A DNA stretch of 64,000 nucleotides from Bacteroidetes bacterium UBA1935 (GCA_002337045.1 DDFF01000006.1:62001-126000); one strand, 5' to 3'. Shown: positions 35,566-45,008, numbered from the stretch's first letter. Made by a program: numbers and translations. Notes: generated by a model not told the origin, from the letters alone.

Positions 35566-36324
35566 ATGGATTTACCCGAAGGCAAAAAAATTTATTTCGC
35601 ATCCGATTTTCATCTCGGTATACCCGATAGAGAAACGAGTCTTGCTCGTGAAAGACGGTTGTGCCATTGGCTGGACGAAATAAAAAAAGATGCTGCGCAC
35701 CTGTTTCTGGTAGGTGATATTTTCGATGCATGGTTTGAATACAAAAAAGTTGTACCAAAAGGCTACACACGCTTTCTGGGAAAACTTGCAGAGCTCAGTG
35801 ACAGCGGGCTTCCTATCGAAGCATTTACAGGTAATCATGATTTATGGATGCGTGGCTATTTTCAGGAAGAGTTGAATATTCCTGTGCATCATGAACCGAT
35901 TGAAAGAACCTTCAACGGCAAGCGTTTTGTAATAGCACATGGCGACGGCCTTGGCCCCGGAGACCATGGTTATAAAATACTGAAAAGCGTACTGCGCAAC
36001 AGGTTTTCACAATGGCTCTACAGGCGTATACATCCCGATACGGGTGTTGGGATGGCAGAGTGGTTCAGCAGACTGGGACCTAAACACAGTGTAGAAGACG
36101 ATCCTTTTCTGGGGCCTGAAAAAGAATGGTTGGTACAGTATGCATTAGAAAGGCTGAAGCATGAACCGATAGATTATTTCATCTTCGGGCACAGGCATCT
36201 GGCTCTGGAATACCCGCTGCCCAATAATAGTCTGTATGTAAATCTGGGCGACTGGATACACTACAACAGCTATGGAGTATTTGACGGCAATGATTTAAAA
36301 CTGGAATACTATAAAGGCAAGTAA
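35566..36324 (+). CDS. lpxH: UDP-2,3-diacylglucosamine diphosphatase (LpxH-like)
   Basis: A 252-residue metallophosphoesterase that cleaves UDP-2,3-diacylglucosamine to lipid X in lipid A synthesis at the inner-membrane face. Calcineurin-type metal motifs are in order: FASDFHLG, LVGDIFDAW, FTGNHDLWM, IAHGDGLGPGD and FGHRHLALEY. The close match in length and motif set supports LpxH over other phosphoesterases. It begins a plus-strand operon with a SixA-type phosphatase and a kinase/RapZ fusion. Confidence 0.9.
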   Translation: MDLPEGKKIYFASDFHLGIPDRETSLARERRLCHWLDEIKKDAAHLFLVGDIFDAWFEYKKVVPKGYTRFLGKLAELSDSGLPIEAFTGNHDLWMRGYFQEELNIPVHHEPIERTFNGKRFVIAHGDGLGPGDHGYKILKSVLRNRFSQWLYRRIHPDTGVGMAEWFSRLGPKHSVEDDPFLGPEKEWLVQYALERLKHEPIDYFIFGHRHLALEYPLPNNSLYVNLGDWIHYNSYGVFDGNDLKLEYYKGK

Positions 36325-36331
36325 CAACAAT

Positions 36332-36832
36332 ATGGAACGAACCCTTGTGATGATAAGACACGCGAAGTCGAGCTGGGCGAACCCTTTACAAAGCGATTTT
36401 GAAAGACCCCTGAACGACCGCGGTGAACATGATGCCCCGATGATGGGCGAAAGGCTGAAGAAGCAAAATCTGTTACCCGACCTTATCATAGCCAGCACAG
36501 CAAAACGTGCCAAACAAACAGCTAAAAAAATTGCGAAAGCAATCGGGTATGACGAAAGCAACATCGTATGGGACGAAAAGCTGTATCACTGCATCCCGAG
36601 CGTTTTTGAAGAAGTACTGTATGAAGTGGCAGATGATGTAAAGACTGTGTTTATTGTAGCACACAATCCCGGCATTACAGAATTTGTCAACGAACTATCA
36701 GATAAGTTTTGTACCGATAATATGCCAACATGCGGCATGGTAGGTGCAAAGTTCGAGGCCGAGCAATGGAACGAATTCAGCAGAACTAACAAACAAGTAT
36801 TTTTATTTGACTATCCTAAGAATGTAATATGA
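36332..36832 (+). CDS. SixA-type histidine phosphatase
   Basis: A 166-residue phosphoglycerate-mutase-like phosphatase. The catalytic RHAK motif is in VMIRHAKSSWANP, with a second His in VFIVAHNPGITEFV. E. coli SixA removes phosphate from histidine in relay proteins; other small members act on different substrates. The gene begins seven bases after lpxH and overlaps the next gene by four bases, so the three are co-expressed. Confidence 0.88.
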   Translation: MERTLVMIRHAKSSWANPLQSDFERPLNDRGEHDAPMMGERLKKQNLLPDLIIASTAKRAKQTAKKIAKAIGYDESNIVWDEKLYHCIPSVFEEVLYEVADDVKTVFIVAHNPGITEFVNELSDKFCTDNMPTCGMVGAKFEAEQWNEFSRTNKQVFLFDYPKNVI

Positions 36833-38292
36833 CCGCTAACAAGCCATCAACACAGACCATCAGCACACTGGAGAAATTATTTGAAGATCATTTTGGCGTA
36901 GCACCCGAACAGATAAATCTATTACCTGTATCGGGTTCAGACAGGAGATACTATCGCATATCAGCGGGCAAAATTTCTGCCATAGGCACTTACAATACCA
37001 ACCTACCCGAAAACAATACTTACTACTACTTTACAGAACTGCTGCGCAAGCACGAGATAAATGTGCCGCAGGTTTATTGCATCAGCAAAGACAAAAAATA
37101 CTACCTGCAACAAGACCTTGGTACTACTTCCCTATTCGATATGCTGAACAAGGAAGGACATACAGACAATGTGCGCCAGTATTTTCATAAAGCACTGGAG
37201 CAGTTAGCCAAGATGCAATGGATAGCAGGCCGCGAGGCAGACTATTATCAGTGCTATGGTACACGCGCTTTTGATGAGAAAGCTATCATGGCCGATTTAC
37301 TGTATTTCAAATACTATTTTGCAGACCTGCAGAACATACAATATGACCGTGCCCTGCTGATGGATGAGATGGAGCAGATGAGCAAAGAGCTGGGGCGCAT
37401 ACAGCCACAAATGTTGATGTACCGTGACTTTCAGAGCCGCAACATCATGGTACACGAGGGCGATGTTTACTTCATAGATTTTCAGGGTGCTATGCAAGGT
37501 CCGCCCCAATACGATATAGCATCGCTGCTGTGGCAGGCAAAAGCACAATTGCCTGATGCCTGGAAAGAAGACCTGCTGAATGGCTATATGACCAGCCTTA
37601 GCAATCTGCATATAACACGTGTGGATGAAATACACTTCCGCCGTGGTTACCTGCAATTTGTATTGCTGCGTATACTACAGGTATTGGGCGCATACGGCTT
37701 CCGTGGGTTGCTGCAACACAAACCACACTTTGTTAGCAGCATAGGCCCTGCGCTAAAAAATCTGGAGAACTTCCTGGCGGTAAATCCCCACCTGCCTGCA
37801 TATCCGGAAATACGCAAGCTGTTGGAACGCCTGTCTACTGCAGAAATGCAAAGCCGCTACTCGCAACCTGAACATACAGAGACTGCAAAACTGCAAGTGC
37901 AGATAGTAAGTTTCTCTTACAAAAACGGTATACCGAAAGATAAAGGCTCTCATGGTGGCGGTTATGTTTTTGACTGCCGCGGATTGCTGAACCCAGGCAG
38001 GTATGCAGCCTACAAACACCAGACCGGCAAAGACGAAGCTGTAAAACAATTTCTGGAACGCGAAACACGTATGCCTGAATTTTTGGCACAAGTATATGGC
38101 CTTGTATCGCTGAATGTAGATGATTATCTGGCACGTGGTTTTGAAAACCTGAGTGTGGCATTTGGCTGCACAGGTGGCCAACACCGCTCTGTATATGCAG
38201 CAGAAGCATTGGCAAAATACCTGCAAAGCAAATACAACATCCCTGTTACGGTTACCCACCTCAATCAGGAAAAATGGGTGTTGGGGGAATAA
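36829..38292 (+). CDS. APH/AmgK-like sugar kinase fused to RapZ C-terminal domain
   Basis: A 487-residue two-domain protein. Residues about 15-330 form an aminoglycoside-phosphotransferase fold like AmgK, which phosphorylates N-acetylmuramate or GlcNAc. The catalytic loop is LMYRDFQSRNIM (about 195-206) and the metal-binding motif is FIDFQGAMQGPPQYD. Residues about 355-487 match the RapZ C-terminal domain, which senses glucosamine-6-phosphate in E. coli: SFSYKNGIP, FDCRGLLNPGRY, and AFGCTGGQHRSVYAAE near 445. RapZ's N-terminal Walker domain is absent. A link between amino-sugar recycling and sensing is an inference. Confidence 0.88.
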   Translation: MTANKPSTQTISTLEKLFEDHFGVAPEQINLLPVSGSDRRYYRISAGKISAIGTYNTNLPENNTYYYFTELLRKHEINVPQVYCISKDKKYYLQQDLGTTSLFDMLNKEGHTDNVRQYFHKALEQLAKMQWIAGREADYYQCYGTRAFDEKAIMADLLYFKYYFADLQNIQYDRALLMDEMEQMSKELGRIQPQMLMYRDFQSRNIMVHEGDVYFIDFQGAMQGPPQYDIASLLWQAKAQLPDAWKEDLLNGYMTSLSNLHITRVDEIHFRRGYLQFVLLRILQVLGAYGFRGLLQHKPHFVSSIGPALKNLENFLAVNPHLPAYPEIRKLLERLSTAEMQSRYSQPEHTETAKLQVQIVSFSYKNGIPKDKGSHGGGYVFDCRGLLNPGRYAAYKHQTGKDEAVKQFLERETRMPEFLAQVYGLVSLNVDDYLARGFENLSVAFGCTGGQHRSVYAAEALAKYLQSKYNIPVTVTHLNQEKWVLGE

Positions 38293-38315
38293 AAGAAATC
38301 ACTAAAGCACAATAA

Positions 38316-38341
38316 AAAAGACCGGATATATCCGGTCTTTT
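38316..38341. terminator. Bidirectional terminator between kinase/RapZ gene and clpP
   Basis: AAAAGACCGGA (38316-38326), loop TATA, TCCGGTCTTTT (38331-38341), with A/T tracts on both sides and converging stops at 38292 and 38364. Confidence 0.88.
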
Positions 38342-38363
38342 TCTTTTTTATAATAAGCTGTTG

Positions 38364-39071
38364 TTATTTAGCTTCAGTATCACCTACTTTGCGTGGGTTG
38401 CGTTCCAGCACTTCATCTACCATACCATAGTCTTTAGCTTCCTGTGCAGTCATCCAGTAATCGCGGTCGCTGTCTTTTTCTACTTTGTTGAATTTCTGTC
38501 CGCTGTGCGTAGCTATGATTTCGTACAGTTCTTTTTTCAACTTGCCGATTTCGCGTGCAGTGATTTCGATATCGCTAGCCTGGCCTTCTGCGCCACCCAA
38601 TGGTTGATGTATCATAATACGGCTGTGCTTCAGCGCGGTACGCTTACCTTTTGTACCGGCACACATCAGTACCGCAGCCATAGAAGCGCCGATACCCGTA
38701 CAGATAGTAGATACATCAGGGTTGATGATTTGCATGGTATCATAGATGCCAAGGCCTGCATACACGCTACCGCCCGGGCTATTGATGTACATCTGCACAT
38801 CGCGGTTGCGGTCTGTGCTTTCCAGGAACAACAACTGCGCTGTAACGATATTGGCTACATAGTCGTTGATACCTTCGCCAAGAAAAATGATACGGTCCAT
38901 CATCAGACGAGAGAATACGTCCATAGATGCTACGTTCAGCGGACGTTCTTCGATGATATATGGAGTAAGTGCCATCGGATTTTTGTACAAAGCAGAAGTA
39001 TAGTTGTGCAGTGTTGCGCTGCTGATGCCATGATGTTTAATGGCATATTTGTTAAACTCGTTTGGATTCAT
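38364..39071 (-). CDS. clpP: ATP-dependent Clp protease proteolytic subunit
   Basis: The 235-residue serine protease that forms the barrel of ClpXP/ClpAP. The catalytic triad is visible: Ser in GIGASMAAVLM, His in SRIMIHQPLGG, and Asp in KDSDRDYWMTAQEA. The N-terminal 40 residues are longer than in E. coli and may include a processed propeptide. No clpX follows, as the next element is a terminator. A nested inverted repeat lies upstream. Confidence 0.97.
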   Translation of the reverse strand: MNPNEFNKYAIKHHGISSATLHNYTSALYKNPMALTPYIIEERPLNVASMDVFSRLMMDRIIFLGEGINDYVANIVTAQLLFLESTDRNRDVQMYINSPGGSVYAGLGIYDTMQIINPDVSTICTGIGASMAAVLMCAGTKGKRTALKHSRIMIHQPLGGAEGQASDIEITAREIGKLKKELYEIIATHSGQKFNKVEKDSDRDYWMTAQEAKDYGMVDEVLERNPRKVGDTEAK

Positions 39072-39095
39072 AAAATCGTATTTTTGAACTAGAAT

Positions 39096-39136
39096 TAATC
39101 TTTGGATTGTCTAAAACAATTTTCAATCCATGATTA
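39096..39136. promoter_or_regulatory. Nested inverted repeat upstream of clpP
   Basis: TAATC (39096-39100) and GGATTG (39104-39109) pair with CAATCC (39124-39129) and GATTA (39132-39136). It lies 25-65 bases upstream of the clpP ATG and is a candidate stress operator. No matching regulator is visible. Confidence 0.35.
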
Positions 39137-39235
39137 AATATAAGACATAACGGCACATAACAGCCATCAAAACTATCAATTCGTATATTCGTATAAGGCA
39201 AAAAGTCATTTTTGCATGATAAAATAGCTATCTAT

Positions 39236-39625
39236 ATGGCAAAACTTACACAGGAAGAGCTGTTGGCCATCTTCGAAGCCGTAAAAAAAGAGGTGAAGCC
39301 CTATGAAAAGGGTACTGTAAAAGCGCGTATAGATATACAAGGCAAGTACGACCTGTGGAGCGAAAAACCTGTTGAGGCTTTTGGAAGAAAATATCCTGCA
39401 ATGGCATTTGCTTCCGTAATTTTGCAGAGTGGGTATGTTGGTTTTTACTTCATGCCCGTATATGGAAGTGACAAAGTGAAAGAAACAATACCTGCCGAAC
39501 TTTTGAAAACATTGAAAGGAAAAGCCTGCTTTCACATCAAAACAACTGATAAAGATTTGATGAAACAGATAAAGCAGGCATTAAAATCGGGCTATGATGC
39601 CTACAAAAAACAAGGTTGGGTATAG
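39236..39625 (+). CDS. DUF1801 family protein
   Basis: About 129 residues from the ATG at 39236; a TTG at 39212 would only add eight residues. It resembles the YdhG-like DUF1801 fold, with AFASVILQSGYVGFYFMPVY in the core and a C-terminal basic helix ending KKQGWV. Function unknown. It starts a two-gene unit with the GSCFA gene, three bases apart. Confidence 0.75.
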   Translation: MAKLTQEELLAIFEAVKKEVKPYEKGTVKARIDIQGKYDLWSEKPVEAFGRKYPAMAFASVILQSGYVGFYFMPVYGSDKVKETIPAELLKTLKGKACFHIKTTDKDLMKQIKQALKSGYDAYKKQGWV

Positions 39626-39628
39626 GTT

Positions 39629-40603
39629 ATGCAATTAACGCTTGAACTGAACGTACCACCTATACAAAAACCCATCAGGTACACAGATAAGATAATGCTG
39701 ATAGGCTCATGCTTTACAGAAAACATGAGCGAACGCCTTTTGCAGCACAAGTTTTCCGTGCTCAGCAATCCGCACGGTATATTGTTCAATCCGCTGAGTG
39801 TGGCTAATAGTATTGATAGCTACATCATAAACAAGCAATACACAAAGGGCGAGTTATTTCAGCTGAATGAATTGTGGAACAGTTGGGACCACCATACCCG
39901 CTTTTCGCATACCGATGCAGAAAGTGCGCTGGCGCTTATCAATCAATCGCTGACAGAAGCATCCGCTTTCATCCGCGAGGCCGACCATATTATTATTACA
40001 CTCGGTTCTGCCTTTCAGTATTACCTGACAGAAAACGATAAAGCTGTGGCCAACAACCACCGCGCACCTGCACAATGGTTTCATAAAGACTTGCTGGACA
40101 TTAACCTGATTGTAGCAGCGCTTGATTTCTCGCTAGACAGGCTCAGACAACTGAACCCCAACATACAAATCATATTTACCATCAGCCCTGTGCGCCATAT
40201 ACGCGATGGTGTGGTTGACAATAACCGCAGCAAAGCAAGGCTGATAGAAGCTGTGCATGAATTGTGTGAAAGGTATACTTGTGCATATTATTTCCCGGCC
40301 TACGAGCTGATAATAGATATACTGCGCGACTACCGATACTATGATATTGATTTTGTTCACCCAAACTATCTGGCTACATCTTTTGTTTGGGAGCAATTTG
40401 TGAATGCCTGTATAGATGCCGATACCAAAACGTTGATGAAAGATGTGCTGGAAATAAGCACTGCACGTGCCCACCGCACCCGCTTTCCCGATACAGAGGC
40501 GCATCGCAAATTCAAGGCATCTTATGTGCAGAAGATAGAAGAGTTGCAAAAAAAATTCCCCTTCCTGAAGCTGGAAGAGGAACTCGCATATTTTAAAAGC
40601 TAA
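39629..40603 (+). CDS. GSCFA domain protein
   Basis: A 324-residue protein with the family signature IGSCFTENMSERL near residue 27, followed by NPHGILFNPLSVANSI. Other conserved regions are HTRFSHTDAESAL, ITLGSAFQYYL and FTISPVRHIRDGVVDNNRSK, with a DFVHPNYLA near residue 240. The layout (GS near the start, D-x-x-H late) recalls GDSL/SGNH hydrolases, so acyl esterase activity is possible but unproven. Its stop lies seven bases from the convergent bactofilin gene. Confidence 0.88.
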   Translation: MQLTLELNVPPIQKPIRYTDKIMLIGSCFTENMSERLLQHKFSVLSNPHGILFNPLSVANSIDSYIINKQYTKGELFQLNELWNSWDHHTRFSHTDAESALALINQSLTEASAFIREADHIIITLGSAFQYYLTENDKAVANNHRAPAQWFHKDLLDINLIVAALDFSLDRLRQLNPNIQIIFTISPVRHIRDGVVDNNRSKARLIEAVHELCERYTCAYYFPAYELIIDILRDYRYYDIDFVHPNYLATSFVWEQFVNACIDADTKTLMKDVLEISTARAHRTRFPDTEAHRKFKASYVQKIEELQKKFPFLKLEEELAYFKS

Positions 40604-40609
40604 GTGTTT

Positions 40610-41026
40610 TTAGTTTTCCTGCATTTCAAGCACAGGTTTCTTTTCAACCTGTGTTGCGGTGCTGCCCGCACCTGTCATTTTACATTGTCCGTTAAAGACA
40701 GCATTAGGTTCTATCTGCAGGCGGCCCGTTTGTATATTACCGTTAATGGTAGATTTTGACTTCAGGCACAGCATATCTTTTGCTGCCACGTTGCCATTTA
40801 CCGTACCAAATACATCTGCATTGGCAGCATGGAGGTCGCCCTGTACAATGCCCGATTCGCCAAGCACTACACGTGCTTTGCAATATACATGGCCTATGAT
40901 ATTGCCATCTATACGCATGTCAGATTCAGACTCAATATCTCCGTTTACAGTTGTGCCCTGTGCTATCATGGTTACAGTACCGCCAGGATAGTTGTCTTGT
41001 CCGTTAGATTTGTTTTTTGTAAACAT
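40610..41026 (-). CDS. Bactofilin (polymer-forming cytoskeletal protein)
   Basis: A 138-residue protein with the beta-helix core typical of bactofilins: repeated hydrophobic/Gly steps such as VNGDIESESDMRIDGNIIGH, GIVQGDLHAANADVFGTVNG and STINGNIQTGRLQIEP. Bactofilins assemble into filaments without nucleotide and help organise the cell wall or shape. The N-terminal tail of about 15 residues could interact with the membrane. Single gene; no M23 peptidase neighbour as in some species. Confidence 0.9.
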   Translation of the reverse strand: MFTKNKSNGQDNYPGGTVTMIAQGTTVNGDIESESDMRIDGNIIGHVYCKARVVLGESGIVQGDLHAANADVFGTVNGNVAAKDMLCLKSKSTINGNIQTGRLQIEPNAVFNGQCKMTGAGSTATQVEKKPVLEMQEN

Positions 41027-41195
41027 ATTTACGGTTTTTTAATAATGAGTAATGCGGTGGCAAGGTATACAGTAAACAGGTATGGACAGTGGGCTCTGTC
41101 TTAAATTCCTGTTATAAATAGCCAAAAAATATGGCAGGGACGTAAATATATATAATAATAACCGATTATGCCAAGCCCCATGTGCAAGTATTTAC

Positions 41196-41203
41196 TACCT
41201 TTG
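41196..41203 (+). promoter_or_regulatory. -7 promoter element of yidC
   Basis: TACCTTTG matches TAnnTTTG, 20 bases before the chosen yidC ATG (41224). It also lies inside the in-frame upstream extension, which argues against a start at 41182. Confidence 0.6.
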
Positions 41204-41223
41204 CACCCTCATTTTTCCCATTC

Positions 41224-43077
41224 ATGGATCGTAATTCAGTCATTGGTTTCGGCCTGTTGGTTGCGCTGCTTATAGGTTATGTAAGCTACAACAACTACTC
41301 CCAAAACCAGTTTTTAGAGAAGAAAAAGGCGGATTCTATTGCATACGCCAAAGCACACCCGCAGCCCAAAGCAAATGTAGACAGCATGATAGCAGCCAAC
41401 AAAGCTGCCAATGTTGCCGGCATGTCTGCCGCAGACAGTGCGCTCAACGACTCGCTACGCAAGGCTATGCCACCTGCCTACAACGGACAGGCTACCAGCA
41501 TAACGCTGGAAAACAAAAACATTGCCCTGACACTGAGCACCAAAGGTGCACACCCTACAGGTGCTTTGCTGAAGGCGTTTAAGACTCACAAACAAGAGCC
41601 GCTCTACTTCTTCAACGGAGAGAACAACCAGATGAGTGCTCTACTGCCGATAGAAGGTGGTAAAACATCTACTGCCGACCTGTACTTTACCGCTACACCG
41701 GGCAATGCTGCCAATGGCGATAAAACAGTTGATTTTGTTGCAGACCTGGGCAATGGCAAAGCTGTACAGATAACCTATACACTGCCTGCAGAAGGTTATA
41801 TGATGGGTTATAAGATGACATTGAAAGGCATGCAGGCTACATCTGTACCAATGACATGGCAAACGGCTGCGCTGCATACAGAAAACGATATCAATACAGA
41901 GCGTACCAACGCACAGGTATATTATCGCTATGCAGATGAAGAGCACGATTATTTCAGCTTCATCAACACACAAAGCGAAAATCTTGACAAAGCTGTACAC
42001 TGGGTAGGTTTCCGATCTCAGTATTTCAGCACAGCATTGGTAAACGCCACTAAAGACGGCTTCAAAAAAGCTACGGTAGGTGGTAATGCAAAACTGGAAG
42101 ACAAGGGCACAGTTGCCATTAGCAAAAACACACTTGAAGCTGCACTGGGCAGCGACCAGAGCGTAAACCTGCAATGGTACATAGGCCCTAACCAATACAG
42201 CATCCTCCGCTCTTACAAGGTAGAGCTTGAAGACATGGTGCCACTGGGTTATGGTGTAATGTCTTTTGTGAAGTATGTAAACAAATGGCTCATCATCCCG
42301 ATATTCAATGTACTGAGCGGCTTTATCAGCAACTATGGTGTTATCATAATCCTGATGACGCTTATTATACGTCTGATACTATCTTTCTTTACCTACAAGA
42401 GCTACCTGTCTGCTGCTAAAATGCGCGTGCTGAAGCCCGAACTGGACGAGCTGCGTGCACAGTACGGCGACGACCAGCAGACGTTTGGTATGGAACAAAT
42501 GAAGCTATACCGCAGTGCTGGTGTAAACCCGCTGGGTGGTTGCTTACCTACACTATTCCAATTGCCTATCCTGTTTGCGATGTACTATTTCTTCCCTACA
42601 TCTATAGAACTGAGGCAGCAAAAATTCCTGTGGGCAAACGACCTTTCTACCTACGATAGCATCATCAGCTGGACAGGCGATATCCCTGTTATTACTTCTA
42701 TATTCGGTAACCACATCAGTTTGTTCACTATCCTGATGACGGCTTCGAGCTTGTTCCTGGCGCTGTACAACCGCAATATGACAGTACAGGATCCTAACAA
42801 CCCGATGCTGAAATGGATGCCTTATATATTCCCATTCATGCTGTTTGGTGTGTTTAACAAGATGGCAGCGGCACTTACGTTCTACTACTTTGCTTCAAAT
42901 ATGATAAGCATTGCACAGCAGTTTATTATTCAGAAGTACATCATCAACGAAAAAGCCATCCATGCGCAGTTGCAGGAAAATAAAAACAAGCCTGTTGCAC
43001 AAAGCAAATGGCAGCAAAGGCTGGAAGAAATGCAGAAAGCACAAATGCAAAAGGCTAAACAACCCAAAAACAAATAA
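41224..43077 (+). CDS. yidC: Membrane protein insertase YidC
   Basis: About 617 residues from the ATG at 41224 (MDRNSVIGFGLLVALLIGY). It inserts and folds inner-membrane proteins, alone or with SecYEG. The first helix is at residues 4-22; a periplasmic domain runs to about residue 350; five conserved membrane segments follow, including FVKYVNKWLIIPIFNVLSGF, the positively charged loop SYLSAAKMRVLKPELDEL and NPLGGCLPTLFQLPILFAMY. A basic Gln/Lys-rich tail ends the protein. A strong terminator follows. Confidence 0.96.
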   Translation: MDRNSVIGFGLLVALLIGYVSYNNYSQNQFLEKKKADSIAYAKAHPQPKANVDSMIAANKAANVAGMSAADSALNDSLRKAMPPAYNGQATSITLENKNIALTLSTKGAHPTGALLKAFKTHKQEPLYFFNGENNQMSALLPIEGGKTSTADLYFTATPGNAANGDKTVDFVADLGNGKAVQITYTLPAEGYMMGYKMTLKGMQATSVPMTWQTAALHTENDINTERTNAQVYYRYADEEHDYFSFINTQSENLDKAVHWVGFRSQYFSTALVNATKDGFKKATVGGNAKLEDKGTVAISKNTLEAALGSDQSVNLQWYIGPNQYSILRSYKVELEDMVPLGYGVMSFVKYVNKWLIIPIFNVLSGFISNYGVIIILMTLIIRLILSFFTYKSYLSAAKMRVLKPELDELRAQYGDDQQTFGMEQMKLYRSAGVNPLGGCLPTLFQLPILFAMYYFFPTSIELRQQKFLWANDLSTYDSIISWTGDIPVITSIFGNHISLFTILMTASSLFLALYNRNMTVQDPNNPMLKWMPYIFPFMLFGVFNKMAAALTFYYFASNMISIAQQFIIQKYIINEKAIHAQLQENKNKPVAQSKWQQRLEEMQKAQMQKAKQPKNK

Positions 43078-43093
43078 GCCTTTCTGAAATAAC

Positions 43094-43131
43094 AAAAAAA
43101 ACCATACCTCTGAACAGGTATGGTTTTTTTT
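43094..43131 (+). terminator. Terminator after yidC
   Basis: Eight A then CCATACCT (43094-43109), loop CTGAAC, AGGTATGG then eight T (43116-43131). Confidence 0.9.
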
Positions 43132-43309
43132 AATGTTGATTATCCATATTTAATACTTAGAAAAAATTAAAATTTTATAACTTGCAGGTTATAGACGGAT
43201 ACTATTGCTATCTGCGTTCTGCAGGTAGTTTTCAATAAAAATGCTTTCGTTTCAATAGGGGTAAATAAGTTTCGTGTGCTATCGCGCAGCGGAACAGAAA
43301 TGAAAAACA

Positions 43310-43333
43310 AAGCCTTACATTCCTGTAAGGCTT
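43310..43333 (-). terminator. Terminator after the 43336-43884 gene
   Basis: AAGCCTTACA (43310-43319), TTCC, TGTAAGGCTT (43324-43333). On the minus strand it directly follows the stop codon and is trailed by TGTTTTTC. The roughly 180 bases between this and the yidC terminator hold nothing else I can recognise. Confidence 0.8.
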
Positions 43334-43335
43334 CT

Positions 43336-43884
43336 TTATTTTAAGTAAGTGAATTCTACCAGGCTATCGGTGCCGTTTTGCATTGTCAGCCTTACTTGCA
43401 GGGCATCAGGGCTTTTACCTGCTATGTGTACCTGTGTTACTTTTGTAAACATTTCATCGCCGCCAAAGCGGCCTATTGGCTGCTCATACAAGGCATGGTT
43501 TTCGTAAAGCATATAAGACACACGCCCCAGAATAGTAGGCTGCTGCCGGATGATAATATCTTGATTTGCAACCAGTTTTTCTGCAGGTAGTATAAAATAC
43601 CACAGTGGTATCATCACAACTATGAAAAATATTTTTTCGCCTATAAACGCCAGTACTGCAATAATAATATGTACACTTAGGATGCCGGTATAAATCTTCT
43701 GCCCGCGTTTCAGCTCTTTGCGGCGGGTAAAAAATAAAAGCAGTGCCGATGCATAAAACATGAGCACTGCCAGTATTCCTAATTCCCATTGCAGCTTGAT
43801 GCGGACACCTGTGGCTGCAACTAATATGATGATTGCAAATATTGCTACTGCAATAAGATGTATGCCAAATAATTTCTTCTTCAA
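43336..43884 (-). CDS. Hypothetical membrane protein
   Basis: A 182-residue protein with four hydrophobic segments in the first 110 residues (about 7-27, 34-51, 66-83 and 85-100) and a soluble C-terminal part of about 75 residues. No domain is recognised. The start is TTG at 43884; there is no ATG nearby that keeps the first helix. It is 26 bases downstream of ychF on the same strand, so it may be read from the same transcript. Confidence 0.65.
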   Translation of the reverse strand: MKKKLFGIHLIAVAIFAIIILVAATGVRIKLQWELGILAVLMFYASALLLFFTRRKELKRGQKIYTGILSVHIIIAVLAFIGEKIFFIVVMIPLWYFILPAEKLVANQDIIIRQQPTILGRVSYMLYENHALYEQPIGRFGGDEMFTKVTQVHIAGKSPDALQVRLTMQNGTDSLVEFTYLK

Positions 43885-43910
43885 AGGTCTTTACCCCGGT
43901 TTATGTGAAT

Positions 43911-45008
43911 TTACACATTGAACCTGAAGTGCAGTACATCTCCATCTTTTACTTCATATTCCTTACCCTCTATGCGCAATCTGCCGTTTTCGCGGCAAGC
44001 AGCCTCGCTTCCGTATTTTACATAGTCTTCGTAAGCAATGGTCTCAGCTTTGATGAAGCCCTTCTCGAAATCTGTATGGATAACGCTTGCTGCCTGTGGC
44101 GCTTTCCAACCACGTTGAATAGTCCATGCGCGTACTTCCTGCACACCTGCCGTGAAGTAGGTAATCAGGTTCAGCAAACCATATGCAGCACGTATCAGAC
44201 GGTTAAGACCCGGTTCTTTCAAACCATATTCTCCCAGAAACAGTTCTTTATCTTCTGCACTTTCCATTTCAGATATCTGTGCTTCGATAGAGTTGTTCAT
44301 TACAATCACCTGCGCACCTTCTTCAGTAGCTGCTTTTATCAGTGCTTCAGAGTATTTGTTGCCTGTGTGTATAGCAGACTCATCAACATTTGCTACATAC
44401 AGTACAGGCTTTTGCGTCAGCAGGAACAGGTCTGCAATTGCTTCCAGGTCTTCGCCTTCCAGTTTCAGCCCGCGTATGTTTTTACCCTGCATCAGGTGTT
44501 GCTGGCATTGTACCAGTACATCAAATACACGTTTTGCCTTAGGGTCGTTCTTAGCTATTTTTTCATAGCGCTGCATTTTCTTCTCTACGCTGTCCAGATC
44601 TTTCAGTTGCAGCTCTGTATCTATGATTTCCTTATCGCTTATCGGGTTAATCGCACCCTCTTCGCGCAGGATGTTTTCGTCTTCGAAACAACGGATAACG
44701 TGTGCTATCGCATCTACCTCGCGGATGTTGGCAAGGAATTTATTTCCCAAACCCTCACCCTTGCTGGCACCTTTTACAAGGCCTGCAATATCCACAAACT
44801 CTATAGTGGTAGGTAGTATGCGCTGTGGCTGCACCAGCTCTGCCAGTTTTGCAAGGCGCTCGTCGGGTACATCTACCTGACCCACGTTTGGTTCTATAGT
44901 ACAAAAACGGTAGTTGGAAGCCTGCGCTTTTGCGCTGTTGCTCACCGCGTTGAATAGTGTTGACTTACCTACATTCGGAAGGCCCACGATGCCTACTTGC
45001 AATGCCAT
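43911..45008 (-). CDS. ychF: Redox-regulated ATPase/GTPase YchF
   Basis: A 365-residue OBG-family P-loop protein that prefers ATP and binds ribosomes. Motifs: G1 GLPNVGKSTLFNAV, G3 DIAGLVKGASKGEGLGNKFL, the NVDESA-type G4, a helical insertion, and the C-terminal TGS domain ending YEVKDGDVLHFRFNV. Length is standard for the family. Confidence 0.97.
   Translation of the reverse strand: MALQVGIVGLPNVGKSTLFNAVSNSAKAQASNYRFCTIEPNVGQVDVPDERLAKLAELVQPQRILPTTIEFVDIAGLVKGASKGEGLGNKFLANIREVDAIAHVIRCFEDENILREEGAINPISDKEIIDTELQLKDLDSVEKKMQRYEKIAKNDPKAKRVFDVLVQCQQHLMQGKNIRGLKLEGEDLEAIADLFLLTQKPVLYVANVDESAIHTGNKYSEALIKAATEEGAQVIVMNNSIEAQISEMESAEDKELFLGEYGLKEPGLNRLIRAAYGLLNLITYFTAGVQEVRAWTIQRGWKAPQAASVIHTDFEKGFIKAETIAYEDYVKYGSEAACRENGRLRIEGKEYEVKDGDVLHFRFNV

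Noticed and set aside
41182..41223. Upstream TTG start adding 14 residues to YidC
   Set aside because: The extension overlaps the -7 promoter element and the ATG at 41224 gives the standard N-terminal membrane helix.
43132..43309. A possible tRNA or small RNA in the gap between yidC and the next gene
   Set aside because: I could not fold a cloverleaf or another known RNA; only short weak hairpins and the two flanking terminators are visible.
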